Of a DNA stretch of 64,000 bases, positions 28,112 through 35,501 are shown one piece after another. The DNA is from CAZXWN01 sp964644695 [NCBI: uncultured bacterium] (lineage in GTDB: Bacteria > UBP4 > UBA4092). The notes below the pieces were generated by a model that was given only the letters and a program-made list of their open reading frames with translations, did no database searches and had not been told where the DNA came from. The stretch covers positions 1-64,000 of the forward strand of contig CAZXWN010000012.1 in NCBI GenBank assembly GCA_964644695.1. The letters are read 5' to 3'. How positions within the stretch are numbered: position 1 is the stretch's first letter; the number at the start of each line of letters is the position of its first letter. The translations under genes and the position numbers were made by a program.

Positions 28112-28140
28112 TTGACGAAAGTCTCCGATTTTTTTATAGT
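28112..28140 (+). promoter_or_regulatory. Sigma-70 promoter of the tRNA pair
   Basis: TTGACG (28112-28117), 17-bp spacer, TATAGT (28135-28140). The predicted start near 28147 is about 23 bases before tRNA-Val. Confidence 0.85.
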
Positions 28141-28169
28141 TAAATTCCTGTTTGATTTAAAGTTTGGCC

Positions 28170-28245
28170 GGGCGGGTAGCTCAGCTGGGAGAGCATCACC
28201 CTTACAAGGTGGGGGTCGCAGGTTCGAGCCCTGTCCCGCCCACCA
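28170..28245 (+). tRNA. tRNA-Val (UAC)
   Basis: 76 bases with encoded CCA. The acceptor stem GGGCGGG pairs with CCCGCCC. The anticodon stem TCACC/GGTGG frames the loop CTTACAA, giving anticodon TAC. The T-loop is TTCGAGC. Confidence 0.97.
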
Positions 28246-28328
28246 GTTAAACTGATATAAATCTCCCAAAAAACGGGAACATGTGGTAAAATGGTTAAAT
28301 CAGATTTTTCTGACAAGCCATTACTTAC

Positions 28329-28405
28329 GGAGCGGTAGTTCAGTTGGTTAGAACGCCTGCCTGTCACGCAGGAGGTCGCGGGTTCGAGTCCCGTCCGCTC
28401 CGCCA
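28329..28405 (+). tRNA. tRNA-Asp (GUC)
   Basis: 77 bases with encoded CCA. The acceptor GGAGCGG pairs with CCGCTCC, with discriminator G. The anticodon stem CCTGC/GCAGG frames CTGTCAC, giving anticodon GTC. It is 83 bases after tRNA-Val and probably on the same transcript. Confidence 0.97.
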
Positions 28406-28457
28406 TATTACTTCCCTTGATCTAAGTCTGCCACTCCCAAATCATACAGGTTGTTTA

Positions 28458-28486
28458 TTCCAATTGTTTTAATGAAACGATTGGAA
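28458..28486 (+). terminator. Hairpin after tRNA-Asp, possible processing or termination site
   Basis: TTCCAATTGTTT pairs with AAACGATTGGAA over 12 bp (one T-G wobble) around a TAATG loop. No T-run follows, so Rho-independent termination is doubtful. The 339-bp gap 28406-28744 otherwise holds only the pilM promoter. Confidence 0.4.
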
Positions 28487-28621
28487 AAACCCAAAGAGTT
28501 ATGAGCGAGGTACTGGAATCTTCCCCTGAAAGTTAAGTAATTTTGGACTTTTAGCTGGTGAAAAATTTTGCACATTGAGTAACAAAGTGTAATAATTTGA
28601 GACAGCTTTGATAAAAAAAAC

Positions 28622-28651
28622 TTGACATAACAATCGTTTAGCAGATATAAA
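28622..28651 (+). promoter_or_regulatory. Sigma-70 promoter of the first pilus module
   Basis: TTGACA (28622-28627), 18-bp spacer, TATAAA (28646-28651). The leader to ATG 28745 would be about 87 bases. Confidence 0.8.
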
Positions 28652-28744
28652 TGAGTCAACAAGTGGTATAAAACGACCAACGGGGGAGGGCATCGGAAAT
28701 AGATATGAAATACAAAACCGAGACCTCACAAGAGAGAGAGTTTC

Positions 28745-30511
28745 ATGCCAGATATCATTCCTGAAACCAGTTTTATTGGTATTGACATCGGCAGCAGTTG
28801 GGTCAAAGCCGTAGAGCTCAAAAAAGGGTTCGGCGGCTATGCCATCAGCAAAGTTGCCCGGAAGCAAATAGCTACACCGGAAACAGATACTCCTGAGGAA
28901 CGGCAGAAAGCTAGCATTTCTGCTGTGACTTCTCTTTTACGGGAGAACGGGATGACAGGCCGGAATGTTGTAGTCGGTCTTCCTGGCTATCAAATATTTG
29001 TTCGGAAAATGAGAGTTCCTGATGCGGGCGGGGACCGAATTGGTAAGATTGTTCAATATGAAGCTCGCCAGCAGATTCCTTTCCCCTTAGAAAAAATCAC
29101 ACTGGACTTTCATTACAAACCTATCGCTGACAGTAATGAAGTAGAAGTCCTTTTAGTTGGTTCAAAAAAAGAAATTATTGCAGAATACATGGGCTGGTAT
29201 CGCAAGTCGGGTTTGAAACTGAAATATTTGGATGTTTCTCCCGTCGCCCTGTATAACTTCCAAAAATATATTGATCCCGCCTTAGGTGATGAAGCCACAG
29301 CCTTAATTAATATTGGAGCTGCCACGACGGATATTAGTATTGTCCGTGATGGCGAACTTGGGTTTACCCGTACCGCTCCCGTTGGTGGCAACGATATTAC
29401 CCGTAACATAACAAAGTATCTTGAGACCGACTTTGCCCGGGCTGAAGAACTGAAACTTCAGTTTGGCCGTGTTCCTCTGGATTACGAAGTATCCCTTGGA
29501 TTAGATGAAGGGGGCTCCGCAGAAGAACAGTCTGTCAGTAAAGCCGTTGTGGCTGGATTAGACCGTATCGTTAATGAAATCCGTCGAACCTTTGATTACT
29601 ATATTTCTCAACCTGACGGTGTCGCTATTGGTCGTGTGGTTATCAGTGGTGGAACCTCCTTACTCAAGAATATTGAAGGTTTCCTGAGTGAGAAACTGGC
29701 TATTCCTGTAACGACTGTTTCATCCATGGAAACGTGGAGCAACCTAAAACAGGCACAGGATAAATTTGCCGAAGATATCCCATGGTGTACGACAGCTATC
29801 GGTTTAGCATTACGCAGTGCACCCAAAATTCCGAATATTACTCGAGTAGATTTCCTGCCGCAGGATTTGAAAAACATCCGCAACTTTAATCAAAAGCGAT
29901 TACAAATATTAATCGCTGCAATATTGATGTTTGTGGTTGTGTATGCCGGGTCGTTGGTGGGTGGTTCCAAAATCTCCCAGTTAACATCCCAGGCGAATGA
30001 ACTGAAGAGCAAAGCCCAACAGGTTAAATCCGGTAAAACTCAATACGATAGTTTACTGAAAAAGAAAGATGATATGGCTAAGGTCTATACAGGACTTCAG
30101 CTCGTTGTCGGTAAACGAGATTACTGGATGAATGCTTTGGCCGAAATAAATCAGAAACTCCCGGCTGACTTGTGGATTACGAAACTTCAGGCCTATCAGG
30201 ATTATGAACAGAAACAAACAGGTACCGGCGTTACGGGTATGATTTCTAACTTGGTCGGTAGTAGTCCATCTGGGCCGCAGTGGAAAATGGTTATTGAAGG
30301 CAAGACGACTCGCCAGGGTGCGGTGACTGATTTGGCGAATAATCTCCAAAGTGCAAAATTCATGTCTTACAACAAAGACGGTAAGCCTGAATTACGAACG
30401 ACCTTTATTTCTACATCTCCCACTCGAGACTCTCGTTTGGGTGTAGATGTTACATCGTTTACTTTTGAAATTATTTGTAAACCGCCGGCGTTTGCCGATC
30501 GGAAAATATAA
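28745..30511 (+). CDS. Natural PilM-PilN fusion protein
   Basis: 588 residues. Residues 1-365 are a PilM actin-like ATPase domain: FIGIDIGSSWVKAVEL (phosphate 1), INIGAATTDISIV (phosphate 2) and VVISGGTSLLKNI (adenosine region). Residues about 368-588 are PilN-like: RVDFLPQDLKN takes the place of the INLLP peptide by which free PilN docks into PilM. One transmembrane helix follows (about 386-408), then a coiled coil and a periplasmic ferredoxin-like fold. Separate PilM and PilN are the norm, as at 47-49 kb in this window. Fusion would fix the 1:1 ratio and the docking. No frameshift is needed; the reading frame is continuous. It leads a three-gene operon. Confidence 0.88.
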   Translation: MPDIIPETSFIGIDIGSSWVKAVELKKGFGGYAISKVARKQIATPETDTPEERQKASISAVTSLLRENGMTGRNVVVGLPGYQIFVRKMRVPDAGGDRIGKIVQYEARQQIPFPLEKITLDFHYKPIADSNEVEVLLVGSKKEIIAEYMGWYRKSGLKLKYLDVSPVALYNFQKYIDPALGDEATALINIGAATTDISIVRDGELGFTRTAPVGGNDITRNITKYLETDFARAEELKLQFGRVPLDYEVSLGLDEGGSAEEQSVSKAVVAGLDRIVNEIRRTFDYYISQPDGVAIGRVVISGGTSLLKNIEGFLSEKLAIPVTTVSSMETWSNLKQAQDKFAEDIPWCTTAIGLALRSAPKIPNITRVDFLPQDLKNIRNFNQKRLQILIAAILMFVVVYAGSLVGGSKISQLTSQANELKSKAQQVKSGKTQYDSLLKKKDDMAKVYTGLQLVVGKRDYWMNALAEINQKLPADLWITKLQAYQDYEQKQTGTGVTGMISNLVGSSPSGPQWKMVIEGKTTRQGAVTDLANNLQSAKFMSYNKDGKPELRTTFISTSPTRDSRLGVDVTSFTFEIICKPPAFADRKI

Positions 30512-30525
30512 AGAGGATTGAGACC

Positions 30526-30828
30526 ATGGCAAAAGTGAAAATGGATCCCCAGGATGTTCTTAAGCAGGTTATCAATCATTCTGAATATATTGTGATCGGT
30601 TTGTTGGTTTTAGTCCTAGTTGTTATGGTTCTTTTGATGGGACGGTCTTCAAAGCTGGAGTTACCTCCTCCCGGTAAAATTGATACGAATATGACTTTGC
30701 CAAAAGATGCTATAACGGATGTGGAACGTGCATTAAATGGATTGGTTCCCATTGAACAAAGCAAATATCAGAAGGAATTGTTAGAACGCAATATGTTTGC
30801 CCCGCAAGGACAAGCAGGTAATAATTAA
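30526..30828 (+). CDS. Small single-pass protein of the first pilus module
   Basis: 100 residues with one transmembrane helix (about 22-41), a short cytoplasmic N-terminus and a periplasmic tail of about 58 residues. AGAGGATTG provides the Shine-Dalgarno 14 bases after the fusion gene. The tail ends in YQKELLERNMFAPQ, a short motif that recalls the start of GspC/PilP homology regions, but the rest is too short for either. By position it takes the place of PilO/PilP between PilM-N and the secretin. Not assignable to a family by eye. Confidence 0.7.
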   Translation: MAKVKMDPQDVLKQVINHSEYIVIGLLVLVLVVMVLLMGRSSKLELPPPGKIDTNMTLPKDAITDVERALNGLVPIEQSKYQKELLERNMFAPQGQAGNN

Positions 30829-31038
30829 TTTCGTGAATGTGGATTTGATTCTGATCAAAAAGAATAAAGTGATGAGAATTAGATAAAACATTCATTTTGA
30901 ACTGTTAAGAGACGCTTGGTTTATGCTAACATAGGCGCTGTGTGTTTATGTTTTACTATATTGGGTTGGTTTATACCCAAAACAATTGAAGACAAACGAA
31001 AGAATAAATGAGAAATCATTTTTTGGAGGAATGTGACT

Positions 31039-34000
31039 GTGCACACCAAAACAAGAAGATATCTAACGACACTGCTGATGGTCGGGTTCCTGCTAGGTTG
31101 TCTCCCGATGGGGTGGGCAGCTGCAGACTCCGATACCCTTCTCGCTGCCTCAACTACTAAGGACAAGGTCACTCTTTACCAAGAGGAGAAATCGGCGGCA
31201 ATTAATGCCTTCATGAAGGAAGGTAAGGACTTGCTGTCAAAAGGTAAATATGTGGAAGCAAAGGTCAAGTTCGAAAAGGCTTTGAAACTTGATCCTGAAA
31301 ATGCTGAAGCAAAAACTTACCTCCAAAAGTGTGATGAGGCCGCACAGTCAATTTCTACCAATGTGGTTCCCAGTACTCAGGATAAAAAAGCTGCTGAATT
31401 AAAAGCAAAAGAAGAAGCGAAAGCAAAGGCCGAAGCTGAGAAAGCCGCCCGTTTAGCGGCTGAGGCAAAAGCTAAAGCGGATGCTGAAGCCCAAAAAGCC
31501 GCCGAACTGGCCGCAAAAAAGGAAGCTGAAGCAAAAGCCAAGGCTGCAGCTGAAGCGCGTAAGGCCGCTGAGTTGAAAGCTAAGGAAGACTCAAAGCTTA
31601 AAGCTGAAGCTGATAAAAAAGCCAAATTAGAAGCTGAAGCAAAAGCCAAGGCCGATGCCGAAGCCAAGAAAGCCGCTGAATTAAAAGCAAAAGACGATGC
31701 TAAGCTGAAAGCTGAAGCTGCCAAGAAAGCACAGTTGGCTGCTGAGGCAAAAGCTAAAGCAGCTGCAGAAGCTAAGGCAAAACTGGAAGCTGAAGCCAAA
31801 AAAGCTGCTGAATTAAAAGCAAAAGAAGATGCCAAACTAAAAGCCGAAGCCGATAAAAAGGCTAAATTAGAAGCTGAAGCAAAAGCCAAGGCTGATGCCG
31901 AAGCCAAGAAAGCCGCTGAAAAAGCTAAATTGGAAGCTGAAGCAAAAGCTAAAGCAGCTGCAGAAGCTAAGGCAAAACTTGAAGCTGAAGCTAAAAAAGC
32001 TGCTGAATTAAAAGCAAAAGAAGATGCCAAACTAAAAGCTGAAGCCGATAAAAAAGCTAAATTAGAAGCTGAAGCAAAAGCCAAGGCTGATGCCGAAGCT
32101 AAGGCTAAAGCGGAAGCTGAATTGAAGAAAGCTGCTGAACTGAAAGCGAAGAAAGATGCCGAAGCAAAAATAGAAGCTGAAAAGCGTGCGAAAGAATTGG
32201 AAGCTTTACGGCAACAGCAAATTGAAGCGCAGAAAAAAGCCGAAGCTGCAAAAGCCAAAGCTGAAGCCGATAAACTTGCTGGACAGATTAAGGCCCTCAT
32301 TGCTGAAGGAAAGTCTCTCTATCAGTCTGGCAAAATTGAAGATTTAGATAAGGCGAAAGATACCTTTGAACAAGTACTGACACTTGATCCAGGGAATAAA
32401 GATGCTTCCCGGTACCTTTCACTTATTAATGAAAAAATCAAGAAAGCCCAAGAAGCAGAGGAAGCAGCTAAAGCTGCGCAGCCTCAGGCAAAAATCATTG
32501 AAACAAATGTTACCCAAAACGAAGTTGTGCAAACTGCTGCAGACAATAGTGTCTCAACGAATGACCAGGCACGTGCTGAAAGTATAAAAAAAGCAGAAGC
32601 TGAAGAAGCCAGATTCCGTGCTGAAAAAGCGCGGGAAGATGCTGCTCGTACCGTTAAATTAGTGGAAGAACACTATAAAGCCGGTATTGCATTCATGAAT
32701 CAAGGTCAAGTTTTGAAGGCTAATGAAGAATGGAATAAAGCTCTCGAATTAAATCCAGACTATACTCCAGCTCGTACCATGATTACTGAAACTCAGGCCG
32801 AGTATCTGAAAGCTCTGGAAGTACAGAGAGGCCAAGAAGAATTAGCCAAAATTGAAACTGAAAATGATGCCCGTATGAAGGAAAAAATCATCACTATTGA
32901 TGTTACAGATCAGGAAATCGGTGATGTTTTGACTCAGATGGGTGCTGTTGCAGGATTCAATGTTGTAATTGGTGAGGGTGTTAAAGCAAAAGTTAGCGCT
33001 TCTTTTGCAAATGTTTCACTGAAAGATGCTTTAGATAATTTATTACCTCAACATGGATTCAAATATGTGCGAAATGGAGATATCATCCAAGTCGCCGTTG
33101 ATCTTAAAACACGTATATTCCAGTTAACAGATGAACAGGTAAAGCGTCTCCGGTATGCGATGGTCGAAGACAAGATTCTTCAACGTCAGATTTACGGTTC
33201 TGATGCCAAACCAAAAGTTGCTGGTCAGGAAATGATTTTCGATGAACGGTCTCATATCCTTACCATAACTGATTCTCAAGCCAATATAACAAAGGTAGAT
33301 GAATTTTTAAAGAATCTTCCGGCCCCACAGGCTGATGAGTTGATTGTACGTGTCTATACTATTCGGACTGGAAGTGCCGAAGAAGTCAGAAAACTTGTTC
33401 AATCAATGGTAGATGCTGGTGCTGCAAATTCTCCTGATGCTGATGAAAGAAAAGTAATTCTTGAACAGAATGGGAATACCCTTGTTGTTAAGGATACTGC
33501 TGAAAGCTTAAAGAAAATTGAAGAATTTTTAATCGACCGTAATTTCTTGGATAAGTTAACAAATCAGGAATTATTGGTTAAGGTATTCCATCTTTCTACT
33601 GAAGAAAACATCATGACCCCTGAAGCTTTAGCCCGTAAAGCAGAATTAGTAAATAATGTTGGTGAAGTTATTGAGACTATGCTTTATACAGCTCAGGGAC
33701 GTGAACAGGCCTATGAAGAAGGTCGTCGTATCTATAAAGATGCACGAACTGGAACTATTACCGTAATTGATAACACAGACAATCTTCGGAAAGTTGAAGA
33801 GTATATTGCCCAGCTTCCGACAGGTGAAGAACAGCAGATGCTGAGTCGCATTTATACAATTAAGAATGCGGATCCTAATAGTCTGCGAAATGTAATTAAC
33901 CAGATTCTTCAGGAATCTAGGGGTGGTTCTGGTGGTGGTCAGGCTGGTTCTTATGTGACGGGTGTTATTTCGGTGGGTGCTGGAAATGGCCTAGTATTCA

Positions 34001-35292
34001 TGGATTGTACTGTTGAATTAAACGGTGTCGAAGGTGATACTACTACTCCAAGCGCACGTTTATACATCTACACCCCACTGCGTGATAGAGAAGTTACTCT
34101 TGCTAAGAATAACAGTGAACTGGTGGATAACTACCGTATTCGTGTTACTGATGCATGGGTTGATCGGCAGGAAGCTGAAATTGAAATTCGTTTAGCTTCA
34201 TTTGCTGCAACAAATAACTCAGCCAACCTTTATGGTGGAAATTATGGCACTGATGCTTTCAGCAACAACATGATGGGTCAGGGGTATGGTGCAAATCCCA
34301 TGTCATTGACCGGAACCACAAACCAAAATACAAAAACAAGCAGAGCTCCATCTCTTCGGGTTGATAATAGTACCAACAACATTATCGTGTTGGCTTATGA
34401 TCCAAAAGATTTGCAGATGATCGATGAGTGGATCAAAAAACTAGATGTAGCTATCCTCCAGGTTACGATTGAAGCAAAATTTGTCGAAGTCAGTGAGACC
34501 AGAGCTAGAAAACTGGCCGTTGATTGGCTTATCCCAAGTCTAAGCAACTGGGGAAGCTTGAAACCTAACAGTGATCCTGTTGGTTTTGGTCGAACAGTTA
34601 ACGGTTCTGCTGATCCAATTAAGACCGTTTTCAGTTCGGACCCACTCATTAGTGACTTGAGAAATAATAACCTGATGGCAGGTGGAGTTCAAATGAGCTA
34701 TGAGGCAATCGGTGGACTTCAAGTTGCGTTACAGGCCTTGGAGGCAGATGGCGTTGTTAATGTCATAAACTCTCCAAGAATTACTGCTCTTAATGGGGAA
34801 GAAGCTACCCTGACTGTTACCCAGAGTATTCCTTGGATGTCTTATGAAGTTAATTCAACTGCAACAAGTATTACTTGGGAAACGGATTCTGTAATTATCG
34901 AGTTAAAGGTTAAGCCAACAATCCACCAGGATGGTTCTGTAATTCTTGATATTGAACCTCGAGTTGACAAGCTTGTAGGTCGGGCTCAAGGTGGTAACTT
35001 TAACTTAACTGAAACAACGATTGGTTCGATTATCCCTGGATTGCAGACAATGTATAACACAACCTTCGGTCGCCCAATCATTGATACAAGAAATTTAACA
35101 ACTCGTGCTAGGGTTTCGGATGGTGGTACCATTGTTCTTGGTGGACTAATCCAGGAAACTGACAAGTCTTCTACTACGAAGGTGCCATTACTTGGTGATG
35201 TTCCATTTATCAAGTATCTATTTAGAAGAACGCAGGATGTTAAAGACAAAAACCGGTTATTTATCTTCTTAACAGCTACGATTGTTCCTTAA
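31039..35292 (+). CDS. Giant secretin with TPRs and TolA-like Ala/Lys/Glu tract
   Basis: 1417 residues from GTG 31039, eight bases after GGAGGA; GTG 31033 is too close to it. The signal peptide contains FLLGC, a possible lipobox, so it may be a liposecretin; cleavage after GWA-A is the alternative. One TPR lies at about 50-98. A low-complexity Ala/Lys/Glu helix of about 300 residues (113-421) follows. Two further TPRs are at 415-460 and 543-590. An N0/STN domain is at about 615-690, followed by four N1-like units. The secretin pore domain (about 1140-1417) has VPLLGDVPFIKYLFR and ends FLTATIVP. It is the outer-membrane pore of the first module. Usual PilQ/GspD length is 450-750 residues. Confidence 0.92.
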   Translation: MHTKTRRYLTTLLMVGFLLGCLPMGWAAADSDTLLAASTTKDKVTLYQEEKSAAINAFMKEGKDLLSKGKYVEAKVKFEKALKLDPENAEAKTYLQKCDEAAQSISTNVVPSTQDKKAAELKAKEEAKAKAEAEKAARLAAEAKAKADAEAQKAAELAAKKEAEAKAKAAAEARKAAELKAKEDSKLKAEADKKAKLEAEAKAKADAEAKKAAELKAKDDAKLKAEAAKKAQLAAEAKAKAAAEAKAKLEAEAKKAAELKAKEDAKLKAEADKKAKLEAEAKAKADAEAKKAAEKAKLEAEAKAKAAAEAKAKLEAEAKKAAELKAKEDAKLKAEADKKAKLEAEAKAKADAEAKAKAEAELKKAAELKAKKDAEAKIEAEKRAKELEALRQQQIEAQKKAEAAKAKAEADKLAGQIKALIAEGKSLYQSGKIEDLDKAKDTFEQVLTLDPGNKDASRYLSLINEKIKKAQEAEEAAKAAQPQAKIIETNVTQNEVVQTAADNSVSTNDQARAESIKKAEAEEARFRAEKAREDAARTVKLVEEHYKAGIAFMNQGQVLKANEEWNKALELNPDYTPARTMITETQAEYLKALEVQRGQEELAKIETENDARMKEKIITIDVTDQEIGDVLTQMGAVAGFNVVIGEGVKAKVSASFANVSLKDALDNLLPQHGFKYVRNGDIIQVAVDLKTRIFQLTDEQVKRLRYAMVEDKILQRQIYGSDAKPKVAGQEMIFDERSHILTITDSQANITKVDEFLKNLPAPQADELIVRVYTIRTGSAEEVRKLVQSMVDAGAANSPDADERKVILEQNGNTLVVKDTAESLKKIEEFLIDRNFLDKLTNQELLVKVFHLSTEENIMTPEALARKAELVNNVGEVIETMLYTAQGREQAYEEGRRIYKDARTGTITVIDNTDNLRKVEEYIAQLPTGEEQQMLSRIYTIKNADPNSLRNVINQILQESRGGSGGGQAGSYVTGVISVGAGNGLVFMDCTVELNGVEGDTTTPSARLYIYTPLRDREVTLAKNNSELVDNYRIRVTDAWVDRQEAEIEIRLASFAATNNSANLYGGNYGTDAFSNNMMGQGYGANPMSLTGTTNQNTKTSRAPSLRVDNSTNNIIVLAYDPKDLQMIDEWIKKLDVAILQVTIEAKFVEVSETRARKLAVDWLIPSLSNWGSLKPNSDPVGFGRTVNGSADPIKTVFSSDPLISDLRNNNLMAGGVQMSYEAIGGLQVALQALEADGVVNVINSPRITALNGEEATLTVTQSIPWMSYEVNSTATSITWETDSVIIELKVKPTIHQDGSVILDIEPRVDKLVGRAQGGNFNLTETTIGSIIPGLQTMYNTTFGRPIIDTRNLTTRARVSDGGTIVLGGLIQETDKSSTTKVPLLGDVPFIKYLFRRTQDVKDKNRLFIFLTATIVP
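31738..32107 (+). repeat. Tandem duplication inside the secretin gene
   Basis: Two copies of about 170 bp, near 31744-31906 and 31939-32101, are offset by exactly 195 bp (65 codons). They are almost identical in sequence, with only scattered synonymous-type changes. Less exact copies lie upstream (31600-31740). Each encodes the Lys-Ala-Glu-rich helix. Confidence 0.8.
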
Positions 35293-35305
35293 GTAAGTAT
35301 TGATT

Positions 35306-35345
35306 ACTCGTCCGCCGGCAATATTGTCGGCGGACGAGTCTTTGC
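35306..35345 (+). terminator. GC-rich terminator of the first pilus module
   Basis: A 15-bp stem, ACTCGTCCGCCGGCA with TGTCGGCGGACGAGT (one G-T wobble), loop ATAT, then CTTTGCT. The T-run is short but the stem is unusually strong for this AT-rich gap. Confidence 0.7.
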
Positions 35346-35444
35346 TAAAATAAGTAGTGATAAATTAAGTATCATTTTTTATGTCTGTTGCCCAAATATG
35401 ATTCTTTCCTAGAAGTCTATTCGACTAGATAGTAAATATTCCCC

Positions 35445-35467
35445 TTGTTCAATGATTTTATGAACAA
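35445..35467. promoter_or_regulatory. Inverted repeat upstream of polA
   Basis: TTGTTCA, nine bases, TGAACAA; 7+7 perfect, 35 bp before the polA start. It may be an operator or a leader hairpin. The rest of 35346-35501 shows no clear promoter. Confidence 0.3.
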
Positions 35468-35501
35468 AATTCACTAAATAAAAGCAATTCTGCGATTTTA
35501 T

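Noticed and set aside
28140-28406. Minus-strand frames across the tRNA genes
   Set aside because: They read the complement of tRNA-Val and tRNA-Asp and have no ribosome sites.
31377-32300. Long open frame on the minus strand opposite the secretin repeat (about 307 codons)
   Set aside because: Its Ala/Ser/Phe-rich product is the mirror of the Lys/Ala/Glu codons; the plus-strand frame has signal peptide, TPRs and secretin domains.
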